64,000 nucleotides of DNA, taken from JAPOXR01 sp964291445 (GTDB lineage Bacteria; Pseudomonadota; Alphaproteobacteria; Rhodobacterales; Rhodobacteraceae). The notes below the pieces were generated by a model. That model was not told the origin of the DNA and ran no database searches. It saw only the letters and a program-made list of their open reading frames with translations. Of this stretch, positions 59,423-64,000 are shown in pieces. The translations under genes and the position numbers were made by a program. The first letter of the stretch is position 1; every line of letters begins with the position of its first letter. Location: assembly GCA_964291445.2 (NCBI GenBank), contig OZ219864.1, positions 1 through 64,000 of the forward strand. The letters are read 5' to 3'.

Positions 59423-61048
59423 ATGCATGTTGGTTTCAGGACAGTTGTCGGTGCCTTTGCCGCTGCTCTTGCCTTTCCGGCGGGTGCCGCAATCCATCCG
59501 GTGACCGGGGAGCGTCTCGCCGAAGAGCAGACCTTCACCTACAGTTCGGGCAAGATCAGCTCGGTCGATCCGCAGCTTGCCCAGGACGTGACCAGCGCAG
59601 AGGTCATCCGCGACCTGTTCGAAGGGCTGATGAACCAGGATGCGGATGGCAATCTCGAACCCGGCGTCGCGCTTGGCTACCAGCTCGGCGAGGGCAGGGA
59701 TGTCTACACCTTCAGCCTGCGCCCGGACGCGAGATGGTCGAATGGCGATCCGGTGACGGCCAGGGATTTCGTCTATGCCTGGCAACGTGCCGTAGATCCG
59801 GCGCTGGACTCGCCCTATTCCTGGTTCATGGAGCTGATGTCGATCGAGAATGCCCACGAGATCATTGCCGGCGAGCAACCGGCCAGCATGCTCGGTGTGG
59901 CGGCGATTGACGATCACACGCTCGAGGTCCGGCTCACCGCACCGCTGCCGCATTTTCCACAGATGACGGTCCACACCACTACCTTTCCGGTGCACCGCGC
60001 AACCGTCGAGGCGCATGGCGACGATTGGACCAGACCCGGAGAGATCGTCTCAAACGGTGCCTATGTGTTGACCGAACACCGGCCGGAGGAATTATCGGTT
60101 CGCGAGCGCAACCCGATGTACTGGAATGATGACCGCACCATCATCGGGCGGGTGGTGGCAGTGGTCATCGACGACAGTAATGTTGCGCTGGAGCGGTTCC
60201 TGTCCGGTGAGCTTGACATGTCCGATATTCCCGCCGGCCAGTTTCCACGCCTCAAGCAGGAGCATCCGGACGAGGCTTTCAGCATCCCGCGGCTCTGCAG
60301 CTACTACTACAGCTTCAACCTCGGCCCGTCCGGTGCGGAGGAGCTCCGGGATGCGCGGGTGCGGCGGGCATTGTCGCTGGCGATTGACCGCAAGAGCATC
60401 ACGTCGGGGATCCTGGCCGGAGAGGGGCAGATCGAGGCCTATAGCTTCACGCCTGCCGCAATCGCCGGTTTCGAGCCGCCGCAGGCGGCTGCGGCCTCGA
60501 TGAGCCAGCCCGGGCGGGATGCGTTGGCTGCAAGGCTGATGGGCCAGGCGGGCTTCGGGCCCGACAACCCGCTGCGGCTGGAGGCGGTCTACAACACCAA
60601 TGAGAGCAACAGGTCGATTGCCGAGGCCATCGGCCGGATGTGGAAGCGGAAACTCGGCGTCGAGGTTGCATTCACCTCTCTCGAGTGGTCGGCGTATCTG
60701 GATCCCGACAATGTCCGGGATTTCGACCTGGTCCGCAGCGCCTGGTGCGGCGATTACAATGAAGCCTCGACATTCCTCAATCTCTTCTCATCCGATGATG
60801 CGGGCTACAGTACCGGCAATTACGTGAATGCACGGATCGATGACCTGCTTGCCCGGGCGAAGACGGCAACCGATCCGCGGCCGCATTACGAAGAGGTGGA
60901 GCGGATCGTGGGACAGGAGGTACCGGTCATCCCGATCTACCATGCTGCCAGTGTCTTCATGCTTGACGACGATGTCCGCAACTGGCCGGTCGGCAATGTC
61001 GAGCAGAACTGGTATTCGAGAACCCTCTTCAAGGTTGCGGTGGAGTGA
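59423..61048 (+). CDS. oppA: Oligopeptide ABC transporter substrate-binding protein
   Basis: 541 residues with a signal peptide (MHVGFRTVVGAFAAALAFPA, cleaved before AIHPVTG). SSVDPQLAQDVTSAEVIRDL, FEGLMNQDADGNLEPGVAL, FSLRPDARWSNGDPVTARDF and YAWQRAVDP form the SBP family 5 signature of OppA/MppA. It binds peptides in the periplasm for an OppBCDF permease. No permease genes follow within the window, so it is a stand-alone copy that probably uses a permease encoded elsewhere. ATG 59423 has a strong AGGAGGGA site. Confidence 0.9.
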   Translation: MHVGFRTVVGAFAAALAFPAGAAIHPVTGERLAEEQTFTYSSGKISSVDPQLAQDVTSAEVIRDLFEGLMNQDADGNLEPGVALGYQLGEGRDVYTFSLRPDARWSNGDPVTARDFVYAWQRAVDPALDSPYSWFMELMSIENAHEIIAGEQPASMLGVAAIDDHTLEVRLTAPLPHFPQMTVHTTTFPVHRATVEAHGDDWTRPGEIVSNGAYVLTEHRPEELSVRERNPMYWNDDRTIIGRVVAVVIDDSNVALERFLSGELDMSDIPAGQFPRLKQEHPDEAFSIPRLCSYYYSFNLGPSGAEELRDARVRRALSLAIDRKSITSGILAGEGQIEAYSFTPAAIAGFEPPQAAAASMSQPGRDALAARLMGQAGFGPDNPLRLEAVYNTNESNRSIAEAIGRMWKRKLGVEVAFTSLEWSAYLDPDNVRDFDLVRSAWCGDYNEASTFLNLFSSDDAGYSTGNYVNARIDDLLARAKTATDPRPHYEEVERIVGQEVPVIPIYHAASVFMLDDDVRNWPVGNVEQNWYSRTLFKVAVE

Positions 61049-61540
61049 TCGTGGAGTGGCTGCATATCCCTCGCCGGATGCGAACAGGAATTATCATGGC
61101 GGCGGCGCCGTAATGATCCGCCCTGCCAGAGGCTGGCCTTCATGCCGGGACGCACCACCGCGGTACAACAGGAGTGGACAACAGGATGGGGAGCGATGCT
61201 GGCAAACGAGCGGTGAATCACCGGAATCCCGCCCTATCTGTTAGCCGCTGACAGGGAACGTGCGGAGGAATTGAATTCAACAACGCATCACCTTGCCGGA
61301 TCCCGACGGGTGCACGGTCAAATTCGTGGCAACCGAATTCCGTGCCGCGCGCAACATAGCGAATTGTTTTCAATTTGTTCCTTGACAACCCGGGCGCCCC
61401 GTGCGACCAATGTGCCACGGGATTCTCCAGATCCCCTTCTCCCAGGACATTTGCAACCAACGGAAGGTCGACACCCTGGCCGGCACATCCACATACATGC
61501 AGATCGAGCACCCGCCCCTGCCGCAGGCATCCGCCGCCAA
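61049..61540. other. Noncoding stretch after oppA
   Basis: No gene, terminator or repeat is clear. Lower GC around 61300-61400. It leads into TnpB remnants. Confidence 0.4.
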
Positions 61541-61700
61541 GCGAGTCTGGCTGGCACCGGCCGGTTCGAGTGGAGCAGGATGCTCGCCCACCTCAAGGCG
61601 GCACGCAAGGCAGCCAGCGGCAACAAGCCGCCATCGCCGTCATTCCCCGCACTCGACAGGCGGTTCACCGAATCGCACCAAGACCCCGACTCGCTACCGC
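61541..61700 (+). pseudogene. TnpB N-terminal scrap
   Basis: RFEWSRMLAHLKAARKAASG, NKPPSPSFPALDRRFTESHQ resembles the better-preserved TnpB piece just downstream (RYTWNEMLGRQKAEYEEAKA, PPSVSFFPLGKRFTELRRD). It is a remnant of a second IS605-type unit beside the first. Confidence 0.5.
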
Positions 61701-61772
61701 AAATTTCGGGAATTACATGTGAAAGCACCAACGACCGGCTTGCCTATCCCGCCATCTCCGCCAGCGCGTGCC

Positions 61773-61793
61773 GTGGGAGACGCACACTCCCAC
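61773..61793. repeat. Hairpin before the TnpB fragment
   Basis: GTGGGAG, loop ACGCACA, CTCCCAC. Subterminal hairpins are the recognition elements of IS200/IS605 ends, so this may be one, but the element ends cannot be defined. Confidence 0.35.
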
Positions 61794-61827
61794 GACCAAA
61801 CGGCCACCACTTGAAAGGGCCGACCAC

Positions 61828-62320
61828 ATGAGCGGAAACATCACGCACCGCAACATTGTCTACCGGCTCCTGCCGGAGACGCAGGCGGTTGCCTGCCAAT
61901 TGGCCGGCCAGGCCGGGGCGTGCCGGTACACGTGGAACGAAATGCTCGGTCGTCAGAAGGCTGAGTATGAGGAGGCAAAGGCCAGTGGCGAGAGGCCGCC
62001 ATCGGTGAGCTTCTTCCCGCTCGGCAAGCGGTTTACCGAACTGCGCCGTGACGTGCCGTGGCTCTCGGACTACGCGTTCACCATCACCCGCTACACGCTC
62101 AAATACCAGGCCGATGCCTGGACGGCGGCCTTCAGGGGTGACAAGAGCTTCCCGCGCTTCCACTCCAGGCACCGGACCTGCCCGTCATTCACCATCCCCG
62201 AGGATGTGAAGATCAGGGACAGCAAGCTGCACATCCCGAAGATCGGATGGCTGACCATCCGCCGCAAGTGCGGCAATCCATACCCGGATGGCACGCCGGT
62301 GCAGGCGGTGGTCAGGAAGC
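61828..62320 (+). pseudogene. tnpB: TnpB (IS200/IS605 RNA-guided nuclease), N-terminal part
   Basis: ATG 61828 with GAAAGGG upstream. It reads VYRLLPETQAVACQLAGQAG, ACRYTWNEMLGRQKAEYEEA, LSDYAFTITRYTLKYQADAW, AFRGDKSFPRFHSRHRTCPS and PKIGWLTIRRKCGNPYPDGT, the recognition-lobe half of a TnpB/OrfB protein. The RuvC nuclease half and the zinc finger are absent because the gene is cut at about 62320, where a HigB remnant follows. No TnpA is present. Non-functional. Confidence 0.78.
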
Positions 62321-62374
62321 TGGCCGGACGGTCAAACCGGGCCGAGCAATGTCGAAATCGTGGACTATCACTGA
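62321..62374 (+). pseudogene. higB: Last codons of a HigB-type toxin
   Basis: WPDGQTGPSNVEIVDYH and a TGA. The ending DVEIVDYH is the standard C-terminus of RelE/HigB toxins, and it lies directly upstream of higA in the usual toxin-first order. The rest of the toxin has been replaced by the TnpB fragment. Confidence 0.75.
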
Positions 62375-62391
62375 GGAAAGGAGATCAGGCC

Positions 62392-62706
62392 ATGTTCATG
62401 AGAGCTGTTCATCCCGGCGAAGTCCTGAAGGACGAGCTGGAAGAGCTGAATGTGACGCCGACGGAGTTTGCACGCCAGATCGACGTGCCGCCAAACCGCG
62501 TCAGCCAGATCATCGCGGGCAAGCGCGCCGTGACCGGTGGCACCGCGCTGCGCTTCGGGCACTGGTTTGGCACCGATCCGCAGTTCTGGCTCAATCTGCA
62601 AAGCGCCTATGAAATCCGCATCGCCAAGGAAAAGGCAGGTCGGGAGATCGCACGGCTGCCGGTGCGGGCCGGAATAACGCGGTCCGAAGCGTCAAGCATC
62701 GCGTAG
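62392..62706 (+). CDS. higA: HigA-family antitoxin, orphan
   Basis: 104 residues from ATG 62392 (AAAGGAG at 62377-62383), or ATG 62398. RAVHPGEVLKDELEELNVTP, TEFARQIDVPPNRVSQIIAG, KRAVTGGTALRFGHWFGTDP and QFWLNLQSAYEIRIA are the HigA/VapI signature with an XRE HTH. HigA normally binds HigB and represses the operon. With the toxin gone it may persist as a DNA-binding anti-addiction module able to neutralise a related HigB, or it may be a relic. Its promoter, normally before higB, is lost as well. Confidence 0.88.
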   Translation: MFMRAVHPGEVLKDELEELNVTPTEFARQIDVPPNRVSQIIAGKRAVTGGTALRFGHWFGTDPQFWLNLQSAYEIRIAKEKAGREIARLPVRAGITRSEASSIA

Positions 62707-62717
62707 AGCCCGAACCC

Positions 62718-62990
62718 GTGCGCATCACCCGGCTCCACATTCAGAATTTCCGATCCGTCAAGGAACTCACCGTCGATCTTGGCGAGACAACCGTCTTGAT
62801 CGGGCAAAACAACGCCGGGAAAACCGCAATCATTGACGCTGTGCGTATTGTGCTCACGAAGTGATGGGGGCAGCGCGGAACGGGGTTTATCGAAAGCGAC
62901 GTTCATCGCCCTGACCCCGATTGCGATCCGCGTATACAGCCTCCCGTCACGATCACCCTGACGATGGAGGAAAACGAGCCTAGAACATGG
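62718..62990 (+). pseudogene. OLD-family/RecF-like ATPase-nuclease N-terminus, nonsense-mutated
   Basis: GTG 62718: VRITRLHIQNFRSVKELTVD, LGETTVLIGQNNAGKTAIID (Walker A), AVRIVLTK, then a TGA, continuing in the same frame WGQRGTGFIESDVHRPDPDC and PPVTITLTMEEN. This is the start of an OLD/AAA15-type ATP-dependent nuclease, a class that includes phage-defence proteins. One nonsense change (CGA to TGA is the simple explanation) and 3' truncation inactivate it. Confidence 0.72.
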
Positions 62991-63388
62991 CTGGGCACGA
63001 ATTCACGCGCCGCACCAGCTGCCACCCGGCCTTGCATCGGCAAACGGCTTTGGAATTTCATTGCAACCGAATATGCGGGGCGCCATGCTGTCAATGAATC
63101 CCGATCCAGGCCGGGACGAGCTTCCTGATGGGTGTGGCAAGACGTATCCAGTCCTGGCTGTGGACAGGATCCTGTCAGCCTCACGAATTGACAAGTGACG
63201 ATCAGCAGGAATTGGAGCATGACCGGCAACATCAGGATCGACAAGGCAAGCCGTCGGGCGGGTGCTCCGATTGCCATGATGACCAGGATGATGGCGATCA
63301 CGGCAAACCGGATGGGCGCCTGGAGCTTCATGGAATTTCACCTGAATATTGATGGCGCATCGAATACTTCGAATGGTAGTACCCAGTC
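62991..63388. other. Noncoding stretch before the lytic transglycosylase gene
   Basis: A minus-strand frame reads PIRFAVIAIILVIMAIGAPA, a hydrophobic segment followed by LSILMLPVMLQFLLIVTCQF, which could be a small membrane protein (63180-63331), but its downstream half has no plausible content. I do not count it as a gene. Nothing else is seen. Confidence 0.35.
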
Positions 63389-64000
63389 ATGACCAGTTCT
63401 CTGTCCAGTTTGCCTTCCATCCCGGCCTTTTCGGGCTTCATCCGGCTTGCCCGGTTCATGGCGTTCGTGGCGGTTGCGGGGGCGCTGGGCCTTGCCGGGG
63501 CCTTGCCAGCGGCGAGTGCCAGCGACGAGGGCGGCGAGGTGCCCTGCGGGGGTGATTTCGGGGATTTCGTCGGCGGGGTCAGGGCGGAGGCGCTGGGGAA
63601 AGGGTTCGAGCCGGCAGCGGTCGACCGGTTTCTTGCCAATGTTGTGCATGATCCGGAAATCATCCGCCGTGATCGCAGCCAGGGCATCTTCCGCAAGAGC
63701 TTCATCGAGTTCTCCAAGCTGGTCATGGCCGAGTACCGCCTCAACATGGGGAGGGAGTTCTTCGAGGAGCATGCCGACATTTTCAGCCGGGCTCAGCGCA
63801 CATACGGGGTGCAGCCCGGGGTCCTGTTGTCATTCCTGGCACTCGAGACTGATTTTGGCCTCGTCCAGGGAGATCACAACACGCTCAATGCCCTGGTCAC
63901 CCTGTCGCATGACTGCCGCCGTCCGGAGCTGTTTCGGCCGCATATCCTCGCCGCCCTCGCCCTCTACATGCGGGACGATTTCGACCCTGCGACCACCATC
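63389..64000 (+). CDS. MltB-like lytic murein transglycosylase (partial, runs off the window)
   Basis: ATG 63389; 204 codons are visible. An N-terminal signal sequence (FIRLARFMAFVAVAGALGLA then LPAASA) is followed by FGDFVGGVRAEALGKGFEPA, RRDRSQGIFRKSFIEFSKLV, RAQRTYGVQPGVLLSFLALE and TDFGLVQGDHNTLNALVTLS with HDCRRPELFRP. The Glu of FLALETDFG is the catalytic acid of the MltB/SltB family, which cleaves peptidoglycan to anhydro-muropeptides in the periplasm. The C-terminal part lies beyond the window. It looks like the housekeeping chromosomal enzyme; a role with the pilus system is possible but not needed. Confidence 0.9.
   Translation, partial: MTSSLSSLPSIPAFSGFIRLARFMAFVAVAGALGLAGALPAASASDEGGEVPCGGDFGDFVGGVRAEALGKGFEPAAVDRFLANVVHDPEIIRRDRSQGIFRKSFIEFSKLVMAEYRLNMGREFFEEHADIFSRAQRTYGVQPGVLLSFLALETDFGLVQGDHNTLNALVTLSHDCRRPELFRPHILAALALYMRDDFDPATTI

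Noticed and set aside
1..64000. CRISPR arrays, tRNA and rRNA genes
   Set aside because: No regularly spaced short repeats, cloverleaf-like segment or rRNA-like sequence was noticed on reading; a tRNA or CRISPR scan was not run.

Overview
The window is GC-rich bacterial DNA, most likely from an alphaproteobacterium. The basis is codon style, a Rhizobium y4b-type recombinase module, the RIT element and the IS families. No rRNA, tRNA or species marker was seen, so the assignment is an inference.

Region 1 (1-3.4 kb) holds surface-polysaccharide genes around a frmA-type dehydrogenase: a GT25 glycosyltransferase, frmA and a GT11 fucosyltransferase. A 100-bp piece of the frmA 3' end is repeated upstream of the GT25 gene. 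Region 2 (3.4-35.3 kb) is an exceptionally nested mobile-element array. An IS701-like gene is split by an IS256 element with a perfect 9-bp target duplication. That IS256 is split by an intact RIT element (three tyrosine recombinases, about 185-bp inverted repeats) and by an IS1111/IS110 pair. A second copy of the IS1111/IS110 pair is split by a 4.08-kb transposon (Tn1) with TGT...ACA ends and a 5-bp target duplication. Tn1 encodes a Cys-rich protein, an rve-type DDE transposase, an ExeA/TniB-like AAA ATPase and a TOPRIM primase-like protein. An inverted copy (Tn2) is broken by a y4b-type serine-recombinase element and by a diverged relative (Tn3). Two polysaccharide methyltransferases and a second GT11 gene sit in the array. 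It ends with an IS4 element whose transposase carries an N-terminal DruA-like (DUF4338) domain.

Region 3 (35.3-57.8 kb, minus strand) is a type IVB transfer module. Genes resembling dotI-dotH-dotG-dotF-dotE follow a pilS prepilin, and pilN-pilO-pilP-pilQ-pilR resemble the thin-pilus genes of IncI plasmid R64. About 10 kb of accessory genes separates pilR from pilS: a DUF1989 protein, a TauD-like oxygenase with an unknown partner, a broken TIR-like effector, a DNA-methyltransferase scrap joined to a SocA-like gene, and an unknown three-gene operon. This suggests an integrated conjugative element or plasmid segment carrying defence-like cargo.

Region 4 (57.8-64 kb) is more chromosome-like: a MaoC-type hydratase, an OppA-type binding protein and the start of an MltB-like lytic transglycosylase. 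Between the last two lie TnpB remnants, a HigA antitoxin whose HigB toxin is reduced to its last codons, and a dead OLD-family nuclease fragment.

The best candidate for an undescribed system is the transposase-ATPase-TOPRIM transposon family. Its TOPRIM gene is kept, translationally coupled to the ATPase gene, in three copies including a divergent one.
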